Shown piece after piece: positions 46,231 to 58,247 of a stretch of 64,000 nucleotides of DNA; positions within the stretch are counted from its first letter, which is position 1, and the number at the start of each line of letters is the position of its first letter. The notes beneath the pieces are model-generated. The model ran no database searches. It was not told the DNA's origin and was given only the letters and a program-made list of their open reading frames with translations. Made by a program: the position numbers and the translations under genes. Source of the stretch: Annona cherimola (taxonomy: Eukaryota > Streptophyta > Magnoliopsida > Magnoliales > Annonaceae); NCBI GenBank assembly GCA_030490835.1, contig CM059972.1, positions 47,347,452-47,411,451 on the forward strand, in the 5' to 3' direction.

Positions 46231-48090
46231 AAGAGAAAAGCTGACAAACTGGTAACTATTCATTCTCCTTCTTCTCATTCTTTTAAAACTAATTGCAGCG
46301 GTTCATTGGCAGAAAAAGTTCTCAAGTAAATATGGAAGCCAATTCAAAGAACGAAGAATGCGAGAAAATTTGGAGGCAAGAAAAAGAATTAAGGAAATGA
46401 GAAAGTTGGAGTTAGTTGACATAAGATGATCAAACTGTAGTCAGGCTGACGACTTTAAACGAAGCGCTGCTTGGGAGGCAACCCAAGAATTTTCTTTCCT
46501 TACAAGGGAGTTTTAGTTTTAGTTTTTCTTTTAGTTTCTTTTATTTTAGAATTTTGATACTTTTTTAATTTGGAGCTTTATTGGTTACTTTTCAGAGCTT
46601 ACTTCGAAGGAAGAACCACGGATGAAAATTCGGTTCAACTCGCCAAAACAGGAAAGTTAACATCTCACATTTTTTACAATTACTCCCTTTATTTTGATGG
46701 CATGATTTACATTGAGGACAATGTCGATTTCATGTGTGAGGGTGAATGCGTTGCATTAATTTTCTCTGAATATTTCTTTCACTACCCTAATGATTATATT
46801 TTTGTCATGATTATAATTTTTGTCACATTTTGAAAATTTTGGGTAATTCTTGCATATCAGTGATATTAGACTGATCGAGACCCTACTTTGAACTCTTGTA
46901 TGTCTTGTAAGCAAACCATACTTGGAATTTTAAAATCTTTGAGTTAGGAAAAGCTGAACCTTAATAAGATGGTAAATTTATTTTTGAACATGTACTTGTT
47001 GAAAATACTTGGATTTTTGTCTTGAATCACTTTATGAAACTGATATACCTAGGAACTAATTCTGTTTTCTTTCAAAATAAGAGTAATCCTCTCTAATTTA
47101 TCAAAGATTTTTCTAATACACACAATTATCATTTAAGAAGGTATTTTTTCCCATACAGATAAAAATTTTATTCTGGTTAAAGAATTTTAAAAGTCAAAAC
47201 TTCATTTAACCAATTCATGGACATGATTAAGGCATTTTTTATGATGAACGTATCTTTGAAAGTATAACAGTTGTTTACCCCCATTGAGCCTGGACTTAAA
47301 TTTTTTCTAAACCTCAATTCTCACTTAGTTGAACCAACTTTAAAATTGAATTCTGAGTTGAAAAGTGAAACAGGAATAAGGTTTGATCTCCTGACTGTGC
47401 AAATAATGAAAATGACATCCTAAATACCCTGAAAAATGGTGAGGGAAATTATTGTCGAACTTGGTTAAAAAAAATAATTGTTAAACCAAGGGTAAGAACA
47501 GGCTTGAAAAACAATGAAAGCACTAAGTGTTGGGGTAGCATTATTTCCTATTGCAAAATGAGGCTCGAATCATGTGGAGATGGTTTAATTTTGGAAATTT
47601 TTTGAAATTTTACTTTTTGTGCCAAGCCTAACTATTGTCCTACTAAGCCCTTATGATTCTACGAATTGGCTAATTGAGTTGGTAGAAGAAATTTAAATGT
47701 AAAAATTCAATGAGGTAATTTGACTGATATTTTATGCATTACTACAATTACTCGAATTATTGAAAGTGCGTATTGAATAACCAAATAAATGGGGAAGATA
47801 TCTGATAATTAAAAGTTTATTGCGAGATTTTTTGAACTCTTAATGATTGAAAGCAAAGTAGGTCACAGGGTATACAGTATTAGTTATGTGAGAAGGGATT
47901 GTTGACCGAGATTTTCAAAGAGTGTCATGTTTCAAAATTTTTAGTTTAATACTCTCATTAGTTTTTGATGATTGGCTAAACATTTATTTTAACTTTTTTT
48001 TTTTGCTCAAAGTTTTGAAATTTTGCAATCTGTTCTTGAATTCCTTTATATTTGATTGAGGACAAGCAAAAGTTCAAGTTTGGGGGTATT
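46231..48090 (+). other. Element B 3' non-coding region and PPT
   Basis: Contains GCGCTGCTTGGGAGGCAACCC (46462-46482), a landmark commonly found after the last ORF of Athila/Tat elements, then about 1.5 kb of AT-rich non-coding sequence. It ends in GAGGACAAGCAAAAGTTC and the PPT AAGTTTGGGGGTATT (about 48076-48090), directly before the LTR. No RT or integrase coding lies here, so those genes were deleted. The 87-codon frame at 46570-46833 has no recognisable product. Confidence 0.75.
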
Positions 48091-49140
48091 TGATCATTAG
48101 AAATTTAATAATACATTTAATACCAATTACGTGGCTAATTAATTGAGTTTAATATGAAATTTGCTCTAAAATGTGGTTTTGCAATAATTGGGTATTAAAT
48201 ATTAATTTTAAATTATTTAAATAATTTTTTGTAATCTTTTGGCTTGAAATTACATTTTGTTTGTTGCTATGAAATTAAATCGGCTTGAAATAAATTTTAT
48301 AATGATAACCTACTAAAAATTTTAATGAATTAATGAATTAAATTTTTTTATGCAGGTTTGTAAGTTCAAGTGGGCCCCACAAGGTCATCTGCCCATCTGG
48401 ACCGTTAAAGCATCAGCTCAAAACCATCACTGTCCATTCATTCAGGATCATGTCCAACCAGATCTACATCACCCCATCTTACCACGTAAATAAATCTGCA
48501 CCGTTCAACACTTCGGATGCATCCAGAAAATTCCAGCACCGACCAGATCATCCACTCCAACCAGTACAAAATTGGATCGTTTAATTTAAAGACCACCGCC
48601 CATTAATGTGGACCCCACCAGGCCATGCATATTTACATCCATCACCAAGCTACCCAACCTCTTCAATCCAACTGTCCATTTTCCACTACAAAATCATCCA
48701 AAAATTCAACAGCAATCCTGGCCGTCCATTTTCGTGTTCAACAGCAAAAATAAAGCCATTCAAAAATTAACAGCCAGAGATCATGCAAGTTGTCCATTGT
48801 AATTCCATCAATTCTGCAATTCCGTTGAACTATTAAAATCAGCACCATCCAGAAAAATCCCAGTCGTCCAATGTCCACTATTCAGATCTAGGCCGTTCAT
48901 TTATGTCAGCAAAACCTTCCAGAATTTCAATTAATTATAGAAAATCCAAGCATCCACCAGCTGTCCATACATCCATTTGTGTTTTTTTTCATCCAGCGTG
49001 CTTCATAGCGCAATTCAAATTGCTTTGAATATCAAGTGGCGTCCACCATTGCATCAAGCTACAATATCTCAGTCGTTCAATGCATCTGAAGATGTGCTAA
49101 AATGAGCACCGCAGCCCAGCTGACTTACGCAAGAAAATAC

Positions 49141-49218
49141 AACGCAATTCGAATTGCGTTATATGGAGATGGGGCCCACCAAAGCAATTGAGGTACGCAG
49201 TTTAGATAGCTATAAAAG
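49141..49218 (+). promoter_or_regulatory. Palindrome and TATA box of the B LTR
   Basis: AACGCAATTCGAATTGCGTT at 49141-49160 is a perfect 20-bp palindrome. TATAAAAG at 49211-49218 (AGCTATAAAAGGAGC) follows 50 bases later, then a GA-rich leader. The solo B LTR has the same arrangement at 28001-28065 with an imperfect dyad and TATACAAG. Confidence 0.6.
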
Positions 49219-49485
49219 GAGCTGTGGGCAAGGGGGATTTTTTCAGAGAATTGACGAGCAGAATTTTGAGAGAGAGAGAGAGAGATAGAGCAAGGAGGAG
49301 AGCACGGGCAAAAGGCGGATCGGAGAGTTGCGTGGAGCGGCCGACACACCATCGGAGGCTTCAAACCAATAAACTTTCCTATCTTTTCCCTTTTTAATTT
49401 TTATTATCTTGTTTAAAATGGATTTTGATTTTAATTTTATTTTGAACTTAAACATGGTCGGCTAAGCCCTAAATCTAGGGTTTAG

Positions 49486-50640
49486 GTCCTCAATTGATGG
49501 CTTTAAATGTTTGAATGACTCCGGGTTGAGCTCCAGCGATTCAAATTTTTGTGGATAGTGTGTAAAAGTCGGAGATTGCTGCAAATATCGTACCATCTCA
49601 ATTAATTCTTCGTCAGCTTCATTTACTTCCCCAACCAATGATGCTTCCAATATATCCTTGTGAGAGGTGACTTGGAACTTGGCTTGGACCGCTGAGTCCA
49701 CCATATCGATCATAAAGCATTCCTCTGGATCATTTGGAAACTGCATCACCTTGAACACGCTAATTGTGACTTGGTCATTCTGCACATGCATGGTTAGCTC
49801 TCCGACTTGCACATCAATGATTGCCTTGCCAGTTGCAAGAAATGGCCAACCCAGAATGATTGGCACGTCTCGGTCCTCTTCATAATCCAGAACAATAAAA
49901 TCAGTTGGAAAGATAAACTTGTCCACCTTGACCAGAACATCTTCAATAACTCCTTCTAGATATGTCATAGATTGATCCGCCAATTGCAACATTATTGTAG
50001 TAGGTCGGGCTTCTCCAATGCCAAGTTTTCGGAATATAGATTTTGGCATCAAATTTATATTAGCTCCCAAATCACAGCGAGCTCTTCCAAAATAATGATT
50101 TTCAATTGTACATTAGATGGTAAAGCTCCCTGGATCCTTGAGCTTAGGCGGCAACTTTCTCTGCATCATAGCACTAGTCTCTTCTGTTAACGCCACTGTT
50201 TTAAATTCTGTCAATCGTCTTTTCTTCGACAATATATCCTTCATGAATTTGGCATAACCAAGCATCTACTTCAAGGCTTCGACAAGAGGTATGTTTATGT
50301 GCAATTGCTTTAATACCTCCAAGAACTTTTTAAACTAGCCCTCCTTTTTGTTCTTTGCAAGTCTTTGAGGAAATGGAGGGAGAGGCCTTTGAATAGTGGT
50401 TGTTGCATCATCAGGCTGCTTTTGGTGTATATCGATTGATTCCTCTACTTCCCGTGATTGCTAAATAGGACTAGCAGCTTCAATTTCTGCTTTTGGCTGC
50501 ATTACTTCTAGTAGTTGCCTACCACTACATAACGTGACTGCTTGGACCTGTTCGTTGCCTTTTCCCTTGGGATTCTATTCAGTGTCACCCGCCAATGTGC
50601 CTTGGGGCGACTATTTAAAGGTGAGGCAAGTTAGCCTATC
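49486..50640 (-). pseudogene. Element A gag end and protease
   Basis: On the minus strand: RRLTEFKTVALTEETSAMM, KLPPKLKDPGSF, then CDLGANINLMPKSIF with the catalytic Asp region (near 50070), VKVDKFIFPTDFIVLD and VPIILGWPFLATGKAIIDV. The G-R-P of the usual ILGRPFLATG motif is G-W-P here. It ends KHLKPSIED at 49486, where B LTR starts. Stops are present in the upstream gag part and before CDLG (near 50110); the 202-codon stretch 50070-49462 is open, but its last residues are B LTR. Confidence 0.82.
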
Positions 50641-53600
50641 TGTGAAACCCCGAAACCCTAGGGTTATAAACCCTAAGTAATGTGTTAATCTTTATATGAA
50701 ATATATTGATGGTATTTTTGCAATATGTGGAATTGGAGGATTAAATAGCTAATTATGGAATGTTAATTCGGATGAATAGTAAACGTGAATAGTAAATGTG
50801 GGATTAAGTAATGTGTTAAGTTAATCACTTTGGATTAACTTAATCATAAAAGACGAAAAAGGAAGCTTCACACAAAAGGAAAAAATAGCCACTTTTTGAT
50901 TTATTTAGTATTTTCTGATTTTTAGTAGATTTTTAAGAGAAAATGAAGACAAATTCATAACTTACAATCCGGACGTTGGATTAAAGTGAAATTTTTTATG
51001 GATGGCCAAAATATTATGATGATCATGATGAATGGTTTAAGATGTGACAAAAATCATGAATTAAGGGTCAGGATGAAATGTCATTTGGATATAAAAAAGG
51101 TAGCCTACCTTTTTCATTAATTATACTTGACTTTTGGGGTTAATTTTAATTAATCAAATAATTAATGAAAAGTTACACAAATCCAAATGGCTGCTTGGGC
51201 GTGGGGGAGGCTTGACTTTGGGCCAAAATCCAATGGTCCAAAATCAATCATATCCTAAAATCAACGGTTGAGATGAATTAGCTTAAAAAATTAATTTTAA
51301 TAAATAAAAAATCATTAAATAAATAGGAATTAGCTAGGGGGCATGAACAGTAGCTAGGGGGTTGCCCAAAGCTCAAAATATTGCATGGGATTTGGAAAAA
51401 ATATTTAGAATTCAGTACTTGTAGCAAGAGGGGGTAGATTGTAAATATGTGAAAAATGCAAGACTATAAATAGGGGCACGGGGTGAACAACCAAAGCACA
51501 CAAACCCAGCTCATTTGAGCATTTCCAACCCCCACCCACACGTTCAAGCCTTGAGGAGGAGAGGAGAGAAGGATAGAGAGAGAAAGCGAGAAGAGAAGGA
51601 GGATATCTTCACTTAAGGTGAGTGAATTCTTCTCAAATTTCTTTTGGATGATAATTAGGGTAAAACCATTTTTAGATAATGCCTAATCATGAGAAAATAA
51701 GTATAGTTATAATGCCCAAATGGAATTATGCCTAAACAACGAAAATTTGGAGCAAAGATAAACCATTCGGGAAAATCATGTATAAAATGTGCAAATAATG
51801 CTCCAATATTACTAAATGATAATTTGAGATGAATTTTTATGATAATTATGATGTTGAAATGATGATATATTAATTTCATGATTTTTGAATTTAAGGATTA
51901 TGCTTAAGTGTAATTATATTGAATTTTTAGTATATGGAGAAAATGATTTATTTAGCCAAGTTAATGATGATGAATTCAAAATTCATGAATTTTCCCATGA
52001 TATACTAACTAAGAGCTATGTCATGATATTTTTTATTTTTGGAAAAAATGTCGATTTTTGGAACTCATGAACAGTAACCTAATGAACAGTATCGTGAATA
52101 GTGCCATGAACAGTAACATACTACAGTAATTTTGAATAGTAATTATGAACAGTAAACAATGAGATTTTGGGAAAAATTGAGATTTATTTTTATATTTTAT
52201 AAGGATTTATGGATGGAATTTTTAAAGATTTATAGATAAAAATCCATATAAAGAAATAATGATTAAGTATTTTTAAGGTTAACCTTTATAAGAAATTATG
52301 AAGAAAAATAAGATCATAAATGAATATGACTCATGTATGATAAAATATGTACATCCTTTTCACTTGTATAGGAAAATGAAAGGAAATGATAAAGGAGTCA
52401 GATTAAAGCAAAGCAAAGGTAAGCAAGCAAAATTTTTTTTGAAAATGATTTTTATATGTTTTATATTGCAACCATGGAATATGTCGGAATTGCTTTATCA
52501 TAAGTAAATCCATATAGAAATAAGGAGAAATGTTGAGATATGTGGGAATTGCTTTATCATAAGCAAATCCTTATGAAAATAAGGAAAAAATGTGGAAATG
52601 GTTGCATTATGATGGAAAAGGAAAATTTTGATTTTCAAATGATATTTGTTTTTATCAAACGATTTTGCAATGATTTATTGAAATGTTTTAAAAAAAGATT
52701 TAAGGAAGACCAACCGATAACCGATTTAAGTAATGATTTTTAAAGTAATGACCAAAGGATCATACAAGCTTACCTTCATATAAAAGTAACTCATGTATCA
52801 TGTGGACAAAGAATATGATACCACATAAAAAAAATAAATTATGCATTGGTATATCCTTTGTTCATGAAAAACCCAGAAATGGGAAGAAAAGCGTTTGCAA
52901 AATCTTTTGTCTTTAGATATTAAAATGTTTTCGAAATTGTTTTACCGCTCAAAAATTATTTAAAAACATTCTAGCAAAATTTTGAAATTACTATTTCTCA
53001 AACATTTCCTTCAAATATTTTAAATAATTTAGAAATGTGTTATTTAAATATTTTTAAAATTATTTAAGGTTGGTCATCCTTACAAAATATTTTTATTAAC
53101 TTGTTAACTTGGGCTTTGCCAAGTTTTCAAGTTAGAAAAGGGAGTACAGGCCGAGGTTTGTACTATTTTGAAATGACATGCTAGCATCTAGTTTTGAAAA
53201 GGAAAAGTCACAGACTAGGGTCTGTGGAGTTTTATAAAAGCATGCTAGCATAAGAATGTGGAGAAAGAAATGTACACATGAGTTATGTACTAGCTCTACT
53301 GTAGAGGATATGCAGACCGGACGCGGTTGCAAGATAGGCCCCCTCTACATAGGCCAAGTCGCTTCAAAAGGCGAAATACCAATGGCGCCCTCCCTGAAAT
53401 GAGAGAAGGACACGGATAACTGCCTGGCTCGCGAGTTATCAATTAAGATGGTTTCTCTCCTAAGGAGGAAGGATGATCACTTGATAAGTGTCATCTACTA
53501 GACAGACAAAAACGTCATGTGTGATGCATATGCTTGTTTTAAAAAGGTTTTATGGAAAATGTTTTAAGGACATGAGAATGTCCTCGGAGAAAGAAAGTTT

Positions 53601-54148
53601 TATGAAAAATATCTTAGGACATAAAATATGTCCATACAGGTAAAGTTTTACAAGCATATGTTTTTGGTATGAAATATAAAAGGTTTTATGAAAAGGTTTC
53701 CACTTATTGATAGTAGATCACTTGATAAGTATCTACTATTGAACGGGAGAAATGCATTTAAATGAAAAAATGCTTGCCTACTGAGTTTCAACTCACGTTT
53801 TTCTTTTCAAACCATAGACAGGTATAGCACAAGACATGATGGAAAAGGAAAGGATGATATGAAGAAAAAGTGACGACATGTCAATTTGCATAGTTTCATA
53901 GTTTATATGTATGAAATGATCAGGTTAAAATAACCTGTTTTGTAGAAAAACAAGTATGAATGTCATCAATCATCATTGAAATTTGAGATTAAGTATGTGT
54001 TTACATGTGATGAAAGAAAAGAAATTTTTTTTGGACAAGATCCAATTAAGTACCTGCTGCGTGATCAGGGCAACAATCCTGGGTCACGTTTATCAATCAA
54101 TAAGATTCCAGAGTAAGGCTTCTAGGCGCCTTGGGTCGCGGCGCCACA
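50641..54148 (+). mobile_element. Solo LTR of family D (3.5 kb, Chr-type)
   Basis: Begins TGTGAAACCCCG and ends GGCGCCACA, with TSD ctatc at 50636-50640 and 54149-54153. It shares the LTR blocks of the Chr/BIG group: GGCGCCCTCCCTGAAAT near 53382-53400, AAAGGTAAGCAAG donor-like site (GT at 52419), ACTCACG..TTTTC..CATAG acceptor-like site ending at 53817, and GCTGCGTGATCAGGGCAACAATCC near 54060. TATAAATA at 51465-51472. No internal region. Several ATGAACAGTA repeats at 52068-52160. Confidence 0.9.
51465..51472 (+). promoter_or_regulatory. TATA box of the D LTR
   Basis: TATAAATA in CTATAAATAGGGGC, an excellent plant TATA context, about 820 bases into the LTR. A strong donor-like AAG/GTGAGTGA follows at about 51617 in addition to the shared GTAAGCAAG at 52419. 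Confidence 0.6.
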
Positions 54149-54153
54149 CTATC

Positions 54154-55472
54154 TGAGTCTCTAGATTCTTGTTCGTGGTGATCTGAGGTTACATGAATTG
54201 CATGAACAGGTTTTCTAGATCTCACTTCTTTTCTTCATGAGGAGATGGGTGGGTTGAACTGGTCTGATTGGTTGTTGCTGCGGGGGCTACGAGAATCCCG
54301 GTGGCTGATTCGGCCAAGCTTGGTTACTCCATGAGAAATTAGGATGAATTTTCCATCCTTGATTATAATTGTTGGCATATTGATTTGTTGAATTTCTCTG
54401 AAAATTGCCCACCTAATTAATGGACTCCGGATTGGAGGCACACTAATCACATGGATGGCCAAACTCTCCACACCACGTACAATATTCTGCTGACGATGAT
54501 TGTGATGTGGAAGCCCCTACTACGTGACATTGGCGGGCCTTGATAAATTTTGAATCTACCTAGATAGAGCATCAATGTGGGCTTTTATAGATGAAACCGT
54601 GTCCAATTGTAGTAAGCCTCCACTTCGACTTTCATCTTATGGCAACTAATATGTATTGGCTGCCATATTCTCCAATAATGCATAAGATTCCTAATAGCTT
54701 TTTCTCAGCAATGAACCATTCGATGAAGAGTCCACCATGTGACGAGTGGAATCTTGGAGACCATTATAGAATATCTAAATTTACACCCACTGTCGAATTC
54801 CATGATGAGGGCATTTTTGGAGTAAATCTTTGAATTGAATGAAACAATGTCCATCCTGAGTTTGGCTAACTTGGCAGGCAGAAAATATTTTTCAATAAAC
54901 TTCTGTGTCAAGTCATTCCATGTGCTGACATAGTTTGGTGGTAAAGAATCCAGCTACTCTAAAGCTCTGTCTCTCAATGAGACTGGAAAAGTTCTTAACT
55001 TCATTGCTTCGTCGAAGACTCCACGCTGCTTAAATGTATTCATGATTTACAAGAAGTTGTGAAGATGACAGTGTGGATCTTCAGAAGGTGAACCCCCAAA
55101 CTGCCTGATAGATTGGAGCATTTAGAATACCACAGGCTTGATCTCGAAATTATTGGTGTTGACAGGGGGAGGTTGAATGCTGGTTTGCACTGTGTTCTAT
55201 CCCATCGCAATAAGATCTGAAATAGGTTGGTCAAAATTATCTTGTGGTGGATGAAGTGGAACCTCAACCTGTTTGTTCCCTTGCTGATTAGTATTAAGAT
55301 TTTCTTCTTGTCCTCCCATATGCTCCATTTGATTACGTAGATTCCTAGCTTCCTTGCTCCTGCGATGCTTTCTCAAATATATTCTTTCTGGCTCCGGATC
55401 AAATGGTACAATATTATCCTTTTTAGCTCTACCCCGGTGCACGCAACAAGCAATAAGCCCTGTAAGAATCAA
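54154..55472 (-). pseudogene. gag: Element A gag
   Basis: Minus-strand gag of Athila/Tat type. The N-terminal part (55472-55197) contains PFDPEPERIYLRKHRRSKEA and an Asn/Gln-rich segment. The capsid domain (55150-54700) has MNTFKQRGVFDEAMKLRTFP, SLRDRALE, LDSLPPNYVSTWNDLTQKF and KYFLPAKLAKLRMDIVSF, the Retrotrans_gag pattern. Downstream (54600-54154) the Gln/Pro-rich and Cys-rich part is broken by stops and then by the D LTR. Confidence 0.82.
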
Positions 55473-55588
55473 TTCAACTGTGCTGAATTGAAAATTTTAT
55501 ATAACTAATGACTTTATACAATGGAATATAATTACAAATTTATACACAAAGGCAATAGGAGTAACAATAATTATTTAGCACCAAAGTA

Positions 55589-55606
55589 TCCCCAGCAACG
55601 GCGTCA
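55589..55606 (-). other. Element A primer-binding site
   Basis: The plus strand reads TCCCCAGCAACGGCGTCA, i.e. TGACGCCGTTGCTGGGGA on the element strand. It is a variant of the TGGCGCCGTTGCCGGGGA site of Athila/Tat elements, six bases from the LTR. Confidence 0.82.
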
Positions 55607-55612
55607 AAAACT

Positions 55613-57013
55613 TGACGAGCTACGTATATATCTAATTAAAATGCTCGTTTGAATGCAAGTATACATGCCGATCAAGTAATAAAAAGTGAGTAGAATATCG
55701 TTCCCACGAGGATTGTGTTAAACAAATCAATACTTTGAATCTCAATTGTCTAAGTGAATTAGTAAAGAGAATGAGATTTGTTTTCAAAGAATTGAATTAA
55801 ACTAAACTAAGCAAAACAGTAAATGACCAAAGTGGAGTGGATATTGCTGAGAGTTCCTTGTGATGATTAAGATAGGTGGGAATATGAATTCATTGAATCA
55901 TAGCTATGACATTTGGTCCCATTTAAGTTAGTTGTGCAGAGATTACTAATCTAGGTTCATTCATATTCATATATGTCTTCCAACACATACAAACCTAACC
56001 AACTTTTAGTGATAACCACATAACCAAACCAAGATTACACATGGTTAATAGGTATATTCCTATCCATATTAACATCCAACACAAACAAGAGCTGGAAAAC
56101 CTATGCCTCATATATGGATCTTATTCAAATTCTACTTTTTCAAGCATGAATCTGAATATTCAATCAATTTAGAGGGTTGCAAAGCTTGTAAACGCATTAA
56201 GCATGATATATAAGGGTAATCTCAAGCAACTCAAGTCACAGTACAACTGTATTATCAATTCAAGCATAAGAAAACCAAATAACATAAACTATGAGTTCAA
56301 ATCATATATATCTCCCACCATACGAAGATTCAGCTCATAAACACGACTTCAATTCCCATAAAATCAAGTTTACAATCATCTCAAGCAAGGAGAATAACAA
56401 ATATGAAGAGATAGAAGAGAAGAGGAGATGAAACTCAAAATATTTGTAGTGATAGCTTGGATCTCCACTTGCTCTTCTCTCCTTTCTTGAAGCCTTGGTT
56501 TTCTTTCTTTTCTCCACAGCAGCCACGACCCTCTCTTTCTTTGTTCCTTCTTGCCCAAACAAACCCTAAGTGATAATTTATACCCCCTTGCATTTAGCCT
56601 AAGACACGTGCAAAATTTCACATGTGTGGGGGCCTGCACCGGCTGACTCTCTGGAAGCTTGCCGACTTAGGGAGTTCTAGATTACTCTTGTGAGGCGGTA
56701 GGTTGGCGCCTAGGCACCGCTGGTCAATTCCGGGGCGCCATCCTACTTGCTTCTTCATTTTGTGCATTTCTTTATCCCGACACATTCACAAGCTGATAGT
56801 TGCCGTCGTCCTGTAAAATTAACTAAAACTGAATAAATGAACTTATAAATATCTATTTTATACTAAAAATGCATAAAAACTACATATTGTACCTAAAATG
56901 CACAATGCGTGAAAACTAGGCTAAATGAATGCAATTTTACTACATTATCTTGGACTAACTTGCAAAACTAGTCTAAAATAATCCGCAATAACTCGTTTTT
57001 TCACGAGTTATCA
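55613..57013 (-). repeat. Element A 5' LTR (1401 bp)
   Basis: On the element strand it starts TGATAACTCGT at 57013 and ends GCTCGTCA at 55613. It matches the solo LTR 30776-32302, including the terminal hairpin and the shared GGGAACGATATTCTACTCAC stretch near its end (55685-55710). Non-coding. Confidence 0.88.
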
Positions 57014-57571
57014 CTTGCTTGGTGTGAAGGCCTACACTTTGACAATGATTCACATATATTAGGTGATGGAACCGAGATGTGGAAATCTAATATACGAAAA
57101 TCAAGATATTAAACCTGGAAATCTAAGACCATAAGAATTAGCATGATTACCTTCAGGAATTCCATGAACTTCTATAGAACTTATTGGATTCTAATTGACT
57201 TAATCCCATGAAAATGGGCAATTAAGAAGATTATGGTGCACTTTGTAGGTTTTGAGAAAAGGTACAATGATAATTTAGGGATAGTTCTCCTTTAACACGT
57301 AATATCCAGATTAAGTAAACACTTCACGTATCCATTGCAAAAGACGTATGTAAAATCCCAGATCCTAGGTGCTCTTAATCTTGTGATTTCTAATCTCTGT
57401 TCTATGTTTTACAGATCAACTTTTCTGTTTCCTATTCTTTCTTCTCCTTATCTTATTTGGTTAGAGAGTATTTAGATCTAATATCTTAAGTCCCAAATTC
57501 CCTATAGATCGATATTTATATACTACAATATACGACCCGTGCACTTGCGATGAGATTACAAACAAGTATTT

Positions 57572-57589
57572 TGGCGCCGTTGCCGAGGA
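57572..57589 (+). other. Element B primer-binding site
   Basis: TGGCGCCGTTGCCGAGGA, seven bases after the LTR end at 57564: the Athila/Tat-type PBS on the + strand. Confidence 0.85.
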
Positions 57590-58247
57590 ATTCGGCATTA
57601 TTTAGGACTTTATATTTAAATACTTTTCTTTTCTTCTTTTTCTATTTTTCTATTCTCTATTCGTGTATCTTTTTTTGTGGGATTTTTTCTTTTATTTTTC
57701 TAAAAAGTTGTTTCATGACATACTATAATTAATGGTGTGATGAAAGAATAAATGATAAATATTTTCATGATGATAGAATGATTGCTAATGAATTTTATGA
57801 GAATTGTGAAGTAGCGGACAAGAATAATTCATATAGAGAGGGGACTTCCATGATAAATGCATCATACGAACAAGACTGGGGATATAGACAGCAAAATTCT
57901 CATAACTATGACAACTCACACTTTGTTGAAAATCCTTGCTCAAATACTTACTATGATAATGGGCCTATGCATTCGAACTTTCTTTGGTCCGACAATCTTT
58001 CGTTTTAATCTGAACAAAATTGTTTTTCACCTCAAACTCATGAATTTTACTATGAAAATGTGTTAAAAAATATTTTCCCTCCATTCCACTTATAATTGCA
58101 CCAGAGCCTGAAGAATCCGTTGAAGATAAAATCTTAAAACTACTTCATCAAAAACTTGATCAAACGCAGGAGCAGCTTCTGAGTCTAGGAAAACAAGTTA
58201 TACAACAAGCCATTCATCTAAATGAGAAACCTGACGAACCTCCTAGT
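57590..58247 (+). pseudogene. Element B leader and start of the first ORF
   Basis: A T-rich leader to about 57740, then Asn/Tyr/Asp/Glu-rich coding traces: frame 57778-58008 with NSYREGTSMINASYEQDWGY, and after a stop, APEPEESVEDKILKLLHQKL and DQTQEQLLSLGKQVIQQ, a likely coiled coil (58095-58225). Such low-complexity N-terminal regions precede the capsid domain in Athila/Tat gag. The copia LTR at 58248 ends it. No capsid domain is in view. Confidence 0.5.

Larger units (their letters stand above)
49486..57013 (-). mobile_element. Element A: truncated Athila/Tat-type element, minus strand
   Basis: From the right: 5' LTR (57013-55613), PBS, gag, protease, then an abrupt end at 49486 against B LTR sequence. 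RT, integrase and the 3' LTR are missing. The D solo LTR interrupts it. The loss of 90 bases of B LTR at the same place suggests one deletion removed A's 3' half and a bit of B. Confidence 0.82.
48091..57564 (+). repeat. Element B LTR, split by element A
   Basis: First part 48091-49485 (TGATCATTAG to CTAGGGTTTAG), second part 57014-57564 (CTTGCTTGG to TTACAAACA). Against the solo B LTR, about 90 bases between the two parts are missing, lost with one end of element A. GTCCA-type words crowd 48380-49000. Confidence 0.85.
45840..58247 (+). mobile_element. Element B: Athila/Tat-type Ty3/gypsy, rearranged
   Basis: Order: part of protease (45840-46230), 3' untranslated region with PPT, one LTR (48091-49485 and 57014-57564), then a PBS and the start of another internal region (57565-58247). 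RT, RNase H and integrase are absent between protease and the 3' region. A single LTR flanked by a PPT on one side and a PBS on the other is the middle of two tandem units sharing an LTR. It is cut by Chr2 at the left, by A in the LTR and by C at the right. Confidence 0.8.

Noticed and set aside
46570..46833. 87-codon + strand frame in the B 3' region as an env-like gene
   Set aside because: Aromatic-rich with no motif, flanked by non-coding 3' landmarks; most likely chance in AT-rich DNA.
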